A stretch of 9,000 nt of DNA from an uncultured Porphyromonadaceae bacterium (GCA_947178685.1 CAMWZE010000042.1:1-9000); one strand, 5' to 3'; shown: positions 1-8,088, counted from the stretch's first letter. Numbers and translations are program-made. The notes: generated by a model not told the origin, from the letters alone.

Positions 1-3000
1 GGTCAGTTCCGTTATACCGGGTTTCCAGTCGGCCCGCACCGAGAAATTAAGTGAGGCTGAGGAGGAGTTGTTGGCAGTATCCCACACAGTAAGGGTAAGG
101 GTATGATCACCGGGCTCGATTCCTTGGAGCGGATATGAGATCTTACCCTTCTCGAAGGTTTCGACATCGGGAGCATAGTAGAGGTCAAGGTCATCATACC
201 AGTCCTTGCCATCTACCGAAATTGTCATACGGTGACCTATGCCGGCTTCTGAAAGATTGATGCCGGAGGGGTCGGAGAAGGAGGCGTATACCACCGGATT
301 CGGTCCGATGGCGCTTCCATCCTTGAAGCCCGGCTCGTTGATATAAAAATCGGTGATTGCCGGTCCGTCGGTGTCGTCTGTAGCAGTGGTGTCGAAGCCG
401 TATACATAAAGCTGCTCGTTTGAACCGTTAGCCTCATCTCCATTCTCGTTCATGGCATAGAGGGAGATAAGGGCCGGACTATAATTGTTCTCTATCTCCG
501 ACGGCATGATGAACTCAGTTTCCCAGTGGCCGTTGCTTACGGTTGTGCGACCGGTAAACAGGCGTGTTTTGCGATCATTGTATGTACACACCTTTCCCTC
601 CGTGCCATTACCGTAGGTCTCCACTACTTTTTCAGCATCGTAGAGCTGTATCTCTATGGTGCCGTTGAAATCGTCGGCCGTATTCCCTTCTATGTCTGAG
701 ATACGTCCGGAGAGTCTTACTTTGGAGCGAGCCTGTAGTTCGGGATAATCATCCTGACCTGATGCTGCTTTGCCGTTGATGGTGGTGAGCTCCACTTTAT
801 AGCCGGGATAGGGGAGACGCATGGCAGGGTCGCCCATGAAGCCGTAGCGAAGCTTATTGGTATCTCCCTTGAAGTTGTTCTTTCCGTTTATCATGATCTC
901 ACCGAGACGCAGGGGAAGGCCGTCGGCTCCTCGCTTGAACATCCAGGAGGCTACATAGGCATTAAGAGTGCCGTTGGCGGAGATATACACCGTGCGGCTC
1001 GGACAGATCATGCCGATTACACCTGCTTCGGGAGTGAGCCACATCTCCTCGGCGCCGCTCACCTCGTCGGCGTCCCAATACATGAAGGCACAGGTGGCTG
1101 CGTAGAGGAAGGGTAGGTTGCGGTTGGTCATTGACGTGATATCGGTCCATGTGAGCAAATTCTCATGTCCCCAGCTCTTGGGATTGGCATGGCCGATATA
1201 GTCGATCAGGCTTACCCCCTCGGCAATCTTGTCCATCATGCGCTGCTTCGCTTCCGGATACACCGCCCCTTGTCCTGAATAGCCGAGGGGGTAGGAGTCA
1301 AGATAAAGCTTCTCATATATCAGGTCTGATCCATTCTCACCGCTGCGCATGTTGGCGATCACTTTCTCCGCCTGCTCCAGATGTTGACCGTTATCCTGGT
1401 CGTCGGCTATCAGCATCACGTTGTTGCGCCATGTGCCGAGAGTGGGAGTGAGCATATATTTCTCGAGCTTCGACACGGCAGTCTCGGCCTCTGCCACACT
1501 CTTTACCGGCATGCGCCCTACGGCCACATGTATTGTGGAATTGCCAAGGCTGAGTGTGCCCGGCTGGTCGTCAAGCATGCCGATATAGTCATCTGTTGAA
1601 TAAGATCCCGATTCTGTGAATACACCCGGTTCCTGCCATATGGGTATGCGGGGGTATCCGGCACGTTTCACCAACGGCGTGCCGAGTTTATTGTCGTAGG
1701 TGGGTCGGCTGAATAGCAGGCAGTAGGCTGTGTAATCGCCGGGATTCCCTCCGGCCTTGTCATACCACATTTTGAGCAGACGGCGGAAAGCTGTTACATC
1801 CGGTGTGCCTGAGGAGAATTCGTTATATACCTCCTCCGGGCGGACTACTGATACCTGCAGACCGTCGGTTTTGGCATGTAGGTCGGCTATCCTCAATGCC
1901 TGGGTGCGGTATTGTTCGGGCGACACTATCAGCATGCCGGGTGCATCCATGGCGTGAAGATTCTGATTGCGGATCACTCCGGCTCCGGTGGCCGTTCGCG
2001 TCACCTTACCGGGATTGAATGCTATATACCTGCGTTCTCCGCCGGGGGTGACGAATTTGGCGTCACCGCTATCCTGATGAAGGGTCACAGCCTTGGGACT
2101 CACCGGATCGGTTACATCCCATAGTATGGTGGCATCGGAACAACCCTCGATCACCACCTCTGTCGCACTCGAAGGGTTCAGGCGGAAATAAAGCTCATCA
2201 TTTCTTAGCCGCAGTTGGCGGGGATAGCTTACTTCGATGTAATCGAGAGCGGCGGTAAATAGAGTGCCTGAGTTGGTGTAAGCCACTTCAAGACTCAGTT
2301 TTTCTCCTGACTCCACAGAGAGCGAGCATGTGTTGCGGTTAAGGAATGTAGTGGAATTGCTTGTGCCGGGAATATTTACCGAGCCGGACGCATCGGTGCC
2401 GATGGCCCGGACATTCACAGTAGACATGCCGTTGGATACCCTCGCTCCGAACACAACCGAAGCTTTGGCAGCCCCCGTGTTATCGGGAAGCTGGAAGTTG
2501 AAGGTGCGTGTGCGTTGTGTGCGGAAATCCTCACCCAAAATCACGCGGCCTGATGTGTAGGGGGCGAGTATATCCTGCTCGTGGAGCAGACATTCGGTAA
2601 AGACGCTTATAGGCTCCGCATCCGTAGCCACTGCCTCTTCTGCCTGTGACGCGACGGGGCGTTCCTCATCCCGGTCGCTCAGGAAATAATAGGAGTGATC
2701 GGAATAGGGATTGGATATATGGCTATATTCCCCTTTGGCCGAGAGCTCCCAATCGGTGGAGCAATGGCCGAAAAACACAATGCCTGCAGGGGTGCGCAAC
2801 GACACGGCCAACGGCAAGTCGTCGGGCACGGTTGTGTCAAGACGCTCCGGAAGCATTCTGCCGCCGTAGCCGTATACATTAACCTTGTCGGGATTGGAGA
2901 ACCCCAAGCCTTTAAGTGTGGAATTGCTGATGAATTGCATGCCTGTCTCCTTAACCTCGACTTTCACCCATCTTCCTTCTGCCATTCTGGAAGATGTGGC

Positions 3001-3123
3001 ATAGAACTCCGGATCGATGGCAAGGGCCGGCACAGCTGTTAAAATCAGGACTATAAGGGATATGTAAAAATGTTTCAGACTCACGGATATATAGTTTGGT
3101 GCAGGTTGTTGAAAAAACGGCAT
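1..3123 (-). CDS. porU: Type IX secretion system sortase PorU, C25 gingipain-like peptidase (3' end outside window)
   Basis: PorU is the cell-surface sortase of the type IX secretion system: it removes the C-terminal signal domain of cargo proteins and attaches them to A-LPS. The frame is open for 1041 codons from the ATG to the window edge with no stop. P. gingivalis PorU has about 1158 residues, so roughly 100 C-terminal residues are probably missing. The N-terminus holds a hydrophobic signal segment (about residues 19-35) ending in AxA-type ALA. A beta-rich N-terminal region with the PorU-like stretch NPYSDHSYYFL follows. The peptidase C25 domain spans about 390-770 and includes VYNEFSSG, GRMPV, the catalytic His645 in YIGHA, Cys678 in ATCAF, and GDPAMRLPYP at its end. 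His and Cys are 33 residues apart, as in RgpB (His211/Cys244). Beta-sandwich sequence follows. The start is uncertain: GTG at 3084 would give a compact 22-residue signal peptide. The family call is firm. Confidence 0.93.
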   Translation of the reverse strand, partial: MPFFQQPAPNYISVSLKHFYISLIVLILTAVPALAIDPEFYATSSRMAEGRWVKVEVKETGMQFISNSTLKGLGFSNPDKVNVYGYGGRMLPERLDTTVPDDLPLAVSLRTPAGIVFFGHCSTDWELSAKGEYSHISNPYSDHSYYFLSDRDEERPVASQAEEAVATDAEPISVFTECLLHEQDILAPYTSGRVILGEDFRTQRTRTFNFQLPDNTGAAKASVVFGARVSNGMSTVNVRAIGTDASGSVNIPGTSNSTTFLNRNTCSLSVESGEKLSLEVAYTNSGTLFTAALDYIEVSYPRQLRLRNDELYFRLNPSSATEVVIEGCSDATILWDVTDPVSPKAVTLHQDSGDAKFVTPGGERRYIAFNPGKVTRTATGAGVIRNQNLHAMDAPGMLIVSPEQYRTQALRIADLHAKTDGLQVSVVRPEEVYNEFSSGTPDVTAFRRLLKMWYDKAGGNPGDYTAYCLLFSRPTYDNKLGTPLVKRAGYPRIPIWQEPGVFTESGSYSTDDYIGMLDDQPGTLSLGNSTIHVAVGRMPVKSVAEAETAVSKLEKYMLTPTLGTWRNNVMLIADDQDNGQHLEQAEKVIANMRSGENGSDLIYEKLYLDSYPLGYSGQGAVYPEAKQRMMDKIAEGVSLIDYIGHANPKSWGHENLLTWTDITSMTNRNLPFLYAATCAFMYWDADEVSGAEEMWLTPEAGVIGMICPSRTVYISANGTLNAYVASWMFKRGADGLPLRLGEIMINGKNNFKGDTNKLRYGFMGDPAMRLPYPGYKVELTTINGKAASGQDDYPELQARSKVRLSGRISDIEGNTADDFNGTIEIQLYDAEKVVETYGNGTEGKVCTYNDRKTRLFTGRTTVSNGHWETEFIMPSEIENNYSPALISLYAMNENGDEANGSNEQLYVYGFDTTATDDTDGPAITDFYINEPGFKDGSAIGPNPVVYASFSDPSGINLSEAGIGHRMTISVDGKDWYDDLDLYYAPDVETFEKGKISYPLQGIEPGDHTLTLTVWDTANNSSSASLNFSVRADWKPGITELT

Positions 3124-3247
3124 TACAAATTTTCGCCCCACGATCTCTATATGAATGTCGCATAGGAGTAGATTATCTGCCAATCTTATAACGTAAATAT
3201 CCGGTTTATTATTGCGAAAATAAAAGAGCTACAATGGTTTTGTGCCC
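3124..3247. other. Intergenic gap between the GH25 gene and porU
   Basis: This is the longest untranslated gap in the window and is AT-rich. On the minus strand it contains TAAGATTG (3181-3188), one mismatch from the Bacteroidota -7 element TAnnTTTG, but no TTTG at the expected -33 distance. It also contains a weak 6-bp A/T-only inverted repeat (3205-3210 with 3219-3224) without a U-tract, so I do not call a terminator. The porU frame stays open upstream to a stop at 3229-3231. A porU promoter here is plausible but not shown. Confidence 0.35.
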
Positions 3248-4000
3248 CTATGGTTTGGAAGAGTAGGGCCAGAGGGAGCCTTTCAGATAACTGTCCCATT
3301 CCTCACGGCTGCCGCAGAATGTATTCATGTCTACGTCGCCCTTTATGCCGTCTACCTTTCCCCGGTGGTTGAATTGCCAGAAGGTCCATTCCGCATGGAT
3401 GGGGTTTTCTGAAAAACCGCATATCCAGAGGGGATGCCCCGGAAATGTCTCTGCAAGATAATCGTAGTAGCCTTCGCGGTTGGTGTAGAACATCACTCTA
3501 TGTCCGAGCAGGTTGAGATAATCCACCATCTCTATGAGGCGACGGGTTATCACCTCCGTGGGTATGGAGTCGGGATTGCCCGCTTTCTCTATATCTATCA
3601 CCAGACCGAGTTCGGGCTGTCTCCCCCCGAGAGCACGCATCAGATTGAGCGCCTGGTCCACGCCGTCGCGGTCGAACCGGAAAAAGTGATACACACCCTT
3701 TTTCATTCCGGCTTTTGATGCCTTGTCGTAGTTGGTGCGGAAATTACGGTCCTTGAAATCACCCCCTTCAGTGGCCTTTATAAACACGAAATCTAATCCC
3801 GATGCGGCTGCCTTATCGAGATTCACATCACCGTTGTGGGCCGAGATATCGATGCCTCTCACCGGATAACGTTCCGGATCAACATAAGGAGGGGTGGGGA
3901 TGAAGGAGTTGTATGCCCATATGGCCGCAAAGATGAGCAGCAGACATACACAGAAGAATATGCCTGCCACCATTATATCTTTTAGCGGACGATTGAGCAT
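3248..4000 (-). CDS. Membrane-anchored GH25 family lysozyme (N-acetylmuramidase)
   Basis: This 250-residue protein belongs to glycoside hydrolase family 25, whose members cleave the beta-1,4 bond between N-acetylmuramic acid and N-acetylglucosamine in peptidoglycan. Residues 9-30 form one hydrophobic segment after a short Arg/Lys-containing N-terminus. No AxA cleavage site is evident, so it is probably a signal anchor that keeps the enzyme on the periplasmic face of the inner membrane. The GH25 domain runs from about 48 to 240 and starts with RGIDIS (Asp51). The catalytic DxE pair is Asp136/Glu138 in VIDIEK. The late motifs WTFWQF (205-210) and GDVDMN (221-226) are typical of the family. The key acidic residues are intact, so the enzyme should be active. 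It lies 39 bases after sufS and 124 bases before porU. Housekeeping wall remodelling and opening the wall for envelope machinery are both possible; the sequence does not decide. Confidence 0.92.
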   Translation of the reverse strand: MLNRPLKDIMVAGIFFCVCLLLIFAAIWAYNSFIPTPPYVDPERYPVRGIDISAHNGDVNLDKAAASGLDFVFIKATEGGDFKDRNFRTNYDKASKAGMKKGVYHFFRFDRDGVDQALNLMRALGGRQPELGLVIDIEKAGNPDSIPTEVITRRLIEMVDYLNLLGHRVMFYTNREGYYDYLAETFPGHPLWICGFSENPIHAEWTFWQFNHRGKVDGIKGDVDMNTFCGSREEWDSYLKGSLWPYSSKP

Positions 4001-4039
4001 GATATTAACGGGTTAGGGTGAATAATTTATAGGTTATGG

Positions 4040-5260
4040 TCATTCGAGTATGGCTGCCGCGCGGCGTAGTGCCGCTATGAAGGCGTCAGCTTCCTCAAAG
4101 GTATTGTAAACCGCAAATGAGGCTCTGACTGTGCCGGGAATCCCGAGGCGATCCATAAGCGGCATCGCGCAGTGGTGGCCGGTGCGCACCTCCACGCCCT
4201 GCTTGTCGAGCAGCATGCCGACATCATAGGGATGACTCCTGCCCACCAGAAAGGAGATTACCGCGCTCTTCCCCGGCGCGGTGCCGTAGATGCGCACACC
4301 CGGTATCTCCATGATGCGACGTGTGGTGTAGTCGAGAAGCTCGTGCTCATGCTCGGCTATCCTCTCCATGCCCACCTCCTCTATGAATTCGATGGCCTTG
4401 GCAAAGGCGGCTATCCCTACAAAATCGGGAGTACCTGCCTCGAACTTGAAGGGGAGTTCTGCAAAGGTGGTATGCTCGAAGGTAACCTTACCTATCATCT
4501 CCCCACCTCCCTGATAGGGGGGCATCTCTTCGAGAAGCTTTTTGCGGCCGTAAAGCACTCCTATTCCCGTAGGACCATACATCTTGTGAGAGGAGAATAC
4601 ATAGAAATCACAATCTATCTCCTTCACATCTATAAGCATATGTGGGGAGGCCTGGGCGCCGTCGATCAATACGGCCACACCTTTGGAATGGGCAAACTCG
4701 GTCATCTCCTTCACGGGGTTAACCGTGCCGAGCACATTGCTCACTTGGCAGAAGGAGGCCATCACGGTGCGTTCGTTGAAGAGGGAGCGGTATTGCTCAA
4801 GGTCAAGTTCACCCTTATCGTTGATATCCACCACCCGTATCACTATCCCTGTACGTTCGCGCAGAAGCTGCCAGGGCACAATGTTGGCATGATGCTCCAT
4901 CACGGTGAGGATAATCTCGTCTCCCTCCTTGAAACGGCTGCCGAAAGAGGAAGCCACAAGATTGATTCCCTCGGTGGTGCCTCGGGTGAAGATCACCTCC
5001 TCTATGGAGTCGGCGTTGATATATCTCCTTATGAGTTCGCGGGTGTGTTCCTGCAGGTCGGTCATCTCTTGCGAGAGAGTGTGTACCCCCCTGTGGACAT
5101 TAGCCTTTTCGTGGGTATATATACGCTCTATCTCATCCACCACACGTTGCGGTGTCTGGGATGTGGCTGTATTGTCGAGGTACACCATCGGTTTCCCTAC
5201 CACCTCGCGGGTGAGAATCGGAAATTCCTCCCTTATCTTGAGTACTTCTTCTTTAGTCAT
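4040..5260 (-). CDS. sufS: Cysteine desulfurase SufS (PLP-dependent, class II)
   Basis: SufS converts L-cysteine to L-alanine and holds the released sulfur as a persulfide for Fe-S cluster assembly in the cytoplasm. With the start at MTKEEVLKIR the protein has 406 residues, the same length as E. coli SufS, and the key positions coincide: His123 (MEHHAN) over the PLP ring, Lys226 (SSHKMYGPTG) forming the Schiff base, Cys364 (RTGHHCAMP) carrying the persulfide, and Arg379 (TVRAS) binding substrate carboxylate. I chose this start because the longer frame, to 5380, adds 40 residues that overlap sufD and show no SufS homology. The ATG lies 4 bases after the sufD stop, which suggests translational coupling. 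Class II desulfurases normally need a sulfur acceptor, SufE or SufU, and neither is encoded in the window. IscS/NifS alternatives are unlikely given the length and active-site match. Confidence 0.96.
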   Translation of the reverse strand: MTKEEVLKIREEFPILTREVVGKPMVYLDNTATSQTPQRVVDEIERIYTHEKANVHRGVHTLSQEMTDLQEHTRELIRRYINADSIEEVIFTRGTTEGINLVASSFGSRFKEGDEIILTVMEHHANIVPWQLLRERTGIVIRVVDINDKGELDLEQYRSLFNERTVMASFCQVSNVLGTVNPVKEMTEFAHSKGVAVLIDGAQASPHMLIDVKEIDCDFYVFSSHKMYGPTGIGVLYGRKKLLEEMPPYQGGGEMIGKVTFEHTTFAELPFKFEAGTPDFVGIAAFAKAIEFIEEVGMERIAEHEHELLDYTTRRIMEIPGVRIYGTAPGKSAVISFLVGRSHPYDVGMLLDKQGVEVRTGHHCAMPLMDRLGIPGTVRASFAVYNTFEEADAFIAALRRAAAILE

Positions 5261-5264
5261 TGCT

Positions 5265-6623
5265 TTAAAATTTTTGTTGGCCACAACCGGCCTGGCATGA
5301 TGCGCAGCTCGGATCGACGCCTGTGAAACGACGTTCCACGAGCATGTGCAGGCGGTCTTTGAGCGCATCGAGACGCACACCGTCTATTACGTCGGCCATG
5401 AATGCCTGTTTCAGCAGTAGCTTGGCGGTGGCTTCCGGTATGCCACGGGTGCGCATGTAGAACACCTGTGTTTCGTCAAGCTGTCCTGTGGCGGAACCAT
5501 GGCTGCATTTCACGTCGTCGTTATAAATCTCGAGCTGGGGCTTTGAATACATCCTGGCGGCGTCAGAGCCCACGATATTACGGTTGCTTTGATATGCTTC
5601 GGTTTTGTCGGCGCCAGGGTTCACGAGTATCAGTCCGGCGAAAGCACCGGAGGCCTCGTCGTCTACCACATATTTGAATAGCTCGTCGGTCTGGCAGTCT
5701 GCCACGCCGTGCACTATCCTTGAGTAGGTGTCGAGATGGCGGTGCCGGTCTTCTATACCCATACCCAACAGCTTAAGGGTAGAATGAGACCCTTCGAAAC
5801 GGGTGTGGTATTCGTTGCGGGTAGAGCCGTTGTAGAGGGTGATTCCGTCAATGAGCACGTTGCTGTTCTCCTCCTGGCGGAGGTAGAGTGCGCTCAGTCG
5901 GTTAGTCTTCTCCGACGATTCCTCCAGGTCGTAGAAATCAACCTTGGCATTTCTGCCGGCATAGATCTCTATGGTGTTCAAGGCTGCGAACTCCACGCCC
6001 GGGTTCTGGGTGTGATCGCATGAGAGTATCTTCACCTCAGCGTCATCCTCCACTATTACCAGCACGCGACGCACGGCCATAAGGGGAGTACCGTTCTGGA
6101 GTATGTTTACAATCTGAAGCGGTTTCTCCACCTTCACCCCCCGCTTAACATGTATGGCTATGCCATCCTGGCAGAGAAGGGTGTCAAGAGCAACGATTGG
6201 ATTATGGATGTCGGCTATCTTGCCATAATGCTCCACAGCTTCATGGGGATGTTCGGTTGCGAATTTTTTCAGACTTCCGGCATACACACCCTCCGGCAGG
6301 CCGTCGTGAGAGCGGTTGGTGTCGGCATAGATATCGTTTACCATAAGGAAGAGCGATGTCGAGAGTGAGGGCACACCGCAGTGAAACGACACGCCCGGGT
6401 TCACGTCTATAGGCACTCTTGCAATGTTGAGACCGTAGTCGGGTTCGAGCATTGCGTTGAGGTCAGTGGTCTCATAATTCTCGCTCCCTTTTGGGGGGAG
6501 TGTGGCCGACTCCAGTATTTTCAAGGCCTCCTGCCGCCTTCCGTTTATGATCTCCGCGCTGTTGAGGTCGACGAGGTCGGCATGTTGCCTGTAAAGGTCG
6601 ATATATTGAGTCAATGCATTCAT
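5265..6623 (-). CDS. sufD: Fe-S cluster assembly protein SufD
   Basis: SufD is a beta-helical partner of SufB and SufC in the SufBC2D complex, which assembles Fe-S clusters and is linked to iron acquisition. The protein has 452 residues; E. coli SufD has 423. An N-terminal helical region (about 1-60) precedes the SufBD core (about 150-430). The motif NDDVKCSHGSATGQ (368-381) contains Cys373 and His375, corresponding to Cys358/His360 of E. coli SufD; the His is implicated in cluster formation at the SufB-SufD interface. The C-terminal region MRTRGIPEATAKLLL is typical of the SufB/SufD family. I call SufD rather than SufB because of its place between sufC and sufS, its length, and its N-terminal sequence. 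The protein ends in a short cysteine-rich tail, CASCQAGC (440-447), absent from E. coli SufD. The purine-rich AAAGAG sits immediately before the ATG. Confidence 0.94.
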   Translation of the reverse strand: MNALTQYIDLYRQHADLVDLNSAEIINGRRQEALKILESATLPPKGSENYETTDLNAMLEPDYGLNIARVPIDVNPGVSFHCGVPSLSTSLFLMVNDIYADTNRSHDGLPEGVYAGSLKKFATEHPHEAVEHYGKIADIHNPIVALDTLLCQDGIAIHVKRGVKVEKPLQIVNILQNGTPLMAVRRVLVIVEDDAEVKILSCDHTQNPGVEFAALNTIEIYAGRNAKVDFYDLEESSEKTNRLSALYLRQEENSNVLIDGITLYNGSTRNEYHTRFEGSHSTLKLLGMGIEDRHRHLDTYSRIVHGVADCQTDELFKYVVDDEASGAFAGLILVNPGADKTEAYQSNRNIVGSDAARMYSKPQLEIYNDDVKCSHGSATGQLDETQVFYMRTRGIPEATAKLLLKQAFMADVIDGVRLDALKDRLHMLVERRFTGVDPSCASCQAGCGQQKF

Positions 6624-6659
6624 CTCTTTATCAATTTAATTGGGATTTAAGGATCTTCT

Positions 6660-6676
6660 CCGACCGTGTTGGTCAG
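6660..6676 (-). other. Predicted RNA hairpin at the sufC stop codon
   Basis: In the minus-strand transcript, CUGACC pairs with GGUCGG (6 bp, one G-U pair) around the loop AACAC. The stem overlaps the sufC TGA stop (6673-6675) in the 49-base sufC-sufD spacer. No U-tract follows, so it is not an intrinsic terminator. It could stabilise or process the transcript between sufC and sufD, or be a chance pairing. Confidence 0.3.
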
Positions 6677-7437
6677 TTGGCACCCTCTTCGTCAATCTGG
6701 CGTTTGATCCAGTCATAGCCGCGTTCCTCAAGTTCGAGGGCGAGCTCCGGACCGCCGGTCATCACGATGCGTCCCTTGTAGAGAATATGCACGAAATCCG
6801 GTTTAATATAGTCGAGCAGACGCTGGTAGTGGGTTATGACTATCGTGGCGTTCTTCTCAGTCTTAAGCTTGTTGACACCCTCGGCCACAATGCGGAGCGC
6901 ATCGATGTCAAGGCCGGAGTCGGTCTCGTCGAGTATGGAGAGCTTCGGCTCGAGCACAGCCATTTGGAAAATCTCGTTACGCTTCTTCTCGCCGCCGGAG
7001 AAGCCTTCGTTCACCGAGCGGGAGGCAAGCTTGTTGTCAAGCTCAACTATGGCTCTCTTCTCGCGCATCATCTTCAGAAACTCAGTCGCGCTCATCGGGG
7101 GCTGTCCGAAATATTCCCGTTTGGCATTTACGGCCGCACGCATGAAGTTGACCATCGACACGCCCGGAATCTCCACAGGATACTGAAAGCCGAGAAAAAC
7201 ACCCTCATGGCTTCTTATCTCGGGGGGCATAGCAAGAAGATCCTTACCCACAAATTCGGCCTCACCGCCGGTAACCTCATAAGCGGGGTTGCCTGCAAGC
7301 ACCATCGACAGCGTCGACTTGCCGGAGCCGTTAGGACCCATTATGGCATGCACTTCACCGGGATTCACCTCTAAATTGATTCCTTTCAATATCTCTTTCC
7401 CATTGATCTGGGCGTGTAGGTTTTTGACTTTGAGCAT
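6673..7437 (-). CDS. sufC: Fe-S cluster assembly ATPase SufC
   Basis: SufC is the cytoplasmic ABC-type ATPase of the SUF system. A SufC dimer, driven by ATP, reshapes the SufB-SufD pair so that a cluster can form; it is not a transporter subunit. The protein has 254 residues, close to the usual 245-250. Visible motifs are Walker A GPNGSGKST (34-42, Lys40), the Q-loop in FQYP (Gln85), the SufC-specific signature FSGGEKKRNE (146-155), Walker B and D-loop LSILDETDSGLD (166-177) with the catalytic Glu171, and the switch His203 in ITHYQR. Lys40, Glu171 and His203 fall at the E. coli SufC numbers. The KKRNE stretch and the ETDSGLD form separate SufC from ordinary importer ATPases. It starts 19 bases after cvpA; sufB, the usual upstream neighbour, is absent. 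Confidence 0.96.
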   Translation of the reverse strand: MLKVKNLHAQINGKEILKGINLEVNPGEVHAIMGPNGSGKSTLSMVLAGNPAYEVTGGEAEFVGKDLLAMPPEIRSHEGVFLGFQYPVEIPGVSMVNFMRAAVNAKREYFGQPPMSATEFLKMMREKRAIVELDNKLASRSVNEGFSGGEKKRNEIFQMAVLEPKLSILDETDSGLDIDALRIVAEGVNKLKTEKNATIVITHYQRLLDYIKPDFVHILYKGRIVMTGGPELALELEERGYDWIKRQIDEEGAN

Positions 7438-7456
7438 TTTTATTAAGTTTTATCGG

Positions 7457-8077
7457 TTACGCCGCCTCACACGGCACTGTGCCACACCATCCCTCTGTTA
7501 TAACAAGCGGCACGGGGGTTAGGTTTCGGCTTATCTTCTTCGCCTCATACAGTTGCAACAGATGCGACAGGTCGTTGACACTGCCACAGCCGAGAATGCC
7601 GGGGGCAAGAAGCACCACTGCCTCCACAACATTACCGTCGTCGGCATTGGAATATTTCAATAGGGGGGAGCGAGGATTAACGCATAATACGAGATTGTAG
7701 ACAATCGAGAGCACGAGCATATATTTCAACAAGGAGAAAAGTGCCCCCAAGATGGAGTCGAGCATCCCTACATAGAACACTTGCATAGCGCTCTTCAACA
7801 CTTTTGTGAATGTCTTGAATGCTATGTAAACCGCCCAGTATACGGTCACAGCCGACAGCACACTGTAGATAAAGGCTCCCCCGGGGGCACGGCGCACTCC
7901 GGGAAGTATCATACGATAGAAGACCTCTACCTCCGGCTCGAAGACATGGGCACACACTGTGCCAAAGGCAAACCCCAGTATACCTGAGATTTGCCCTGTA
8001 AATCCTTGTCGGAATCCCTTGATCACGGCATACGCCGCTACCATGATAACTATCAGATGATAGCCTGTCTCACTCAT
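7457..8077 (-). CDS. CvpA-family inner-membrane protein
   Basis: This 206-residue protein has four predicted hydrophobic segments (about 6-20, 27-46, 68-88 and 103-133), the layout of the CvpA/colicin V production family. A typical CvpA feature is the early KGFRQGFTGQISGILG stretch (20-35), with a conserved glycine/basic pattern after the first membrane segment. The loop near FYVGMLDSILGALFSLLK (101-118) is also characteristic. After the last membrane segment comes a soluble tail of about 70 residues. The biochemical role of the family is not settled; E. coli CvpA is needed for colicin V production and has been linked to envelope stress tolerance. The gene starts 11 bases after the lgt stop, with AGGAAAG a few bases before its ATG, and ends 19 bases before sufC. 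I am confident in the family but make no functional claim. Confidence 0.82.
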   Translation of the reverse strand: MSETGYHLIVIMVAAYAVIKGFRQGFTGQISGILGFAFGTVCAHVFEPEVEVFYRMILPGVRRAPGGAFIYSVLSAVTVYWAVYIAFKTFTKVLKSAMQVFYVGMLDSILGALFSLLKYMLVLSIVYNLVLCVNPRSPLLKYSNADDGNVVEAVVLLAPGILGCGSVNDLSHLLQLYEAKKISRNLTPVPLVITEGWCGTVPCEAA

Positions 8078-8088
8078 AGGCTTTCCTG

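Noticed and set aside
3181..3188. TAAGATTG as a porU promoter -7 element
   Set aside because: One mismatch to TAnnTTTG and no TTTG at the -33 spacing. Such half-matches are common by chance in AT-rich gaps, so it is noted only under the gap.
3205..3224. Possible terminator after the GH25 gene
   Set aside because: The stem is six A/T pairs around an 8-base loop with no GC and no U-tract, too weak to call.
4172..5326. A long plus-strand open frame (384 codons) antisense to sufS
   Set aside because: It mirrors the whole of sufS, whose active-site residues match E. coli position for position. The antisense product is rich in His and Gly with no recognisable domain, as expected from a codon-bias shadow.
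5261..5380. A longer sufS with 40 extra N-terminal residues
   Set aside because: The extension overlaps the 3' end of sufD and has no SufS similarity; the internal ATG gives exactly the family length and numbering.
6640..7374. A plus-strand open frame (244 codons) antisense to sufC
   Set aside because: It covers the ABC ATPase motifs of sufC in reverse and shows no family features of its own.
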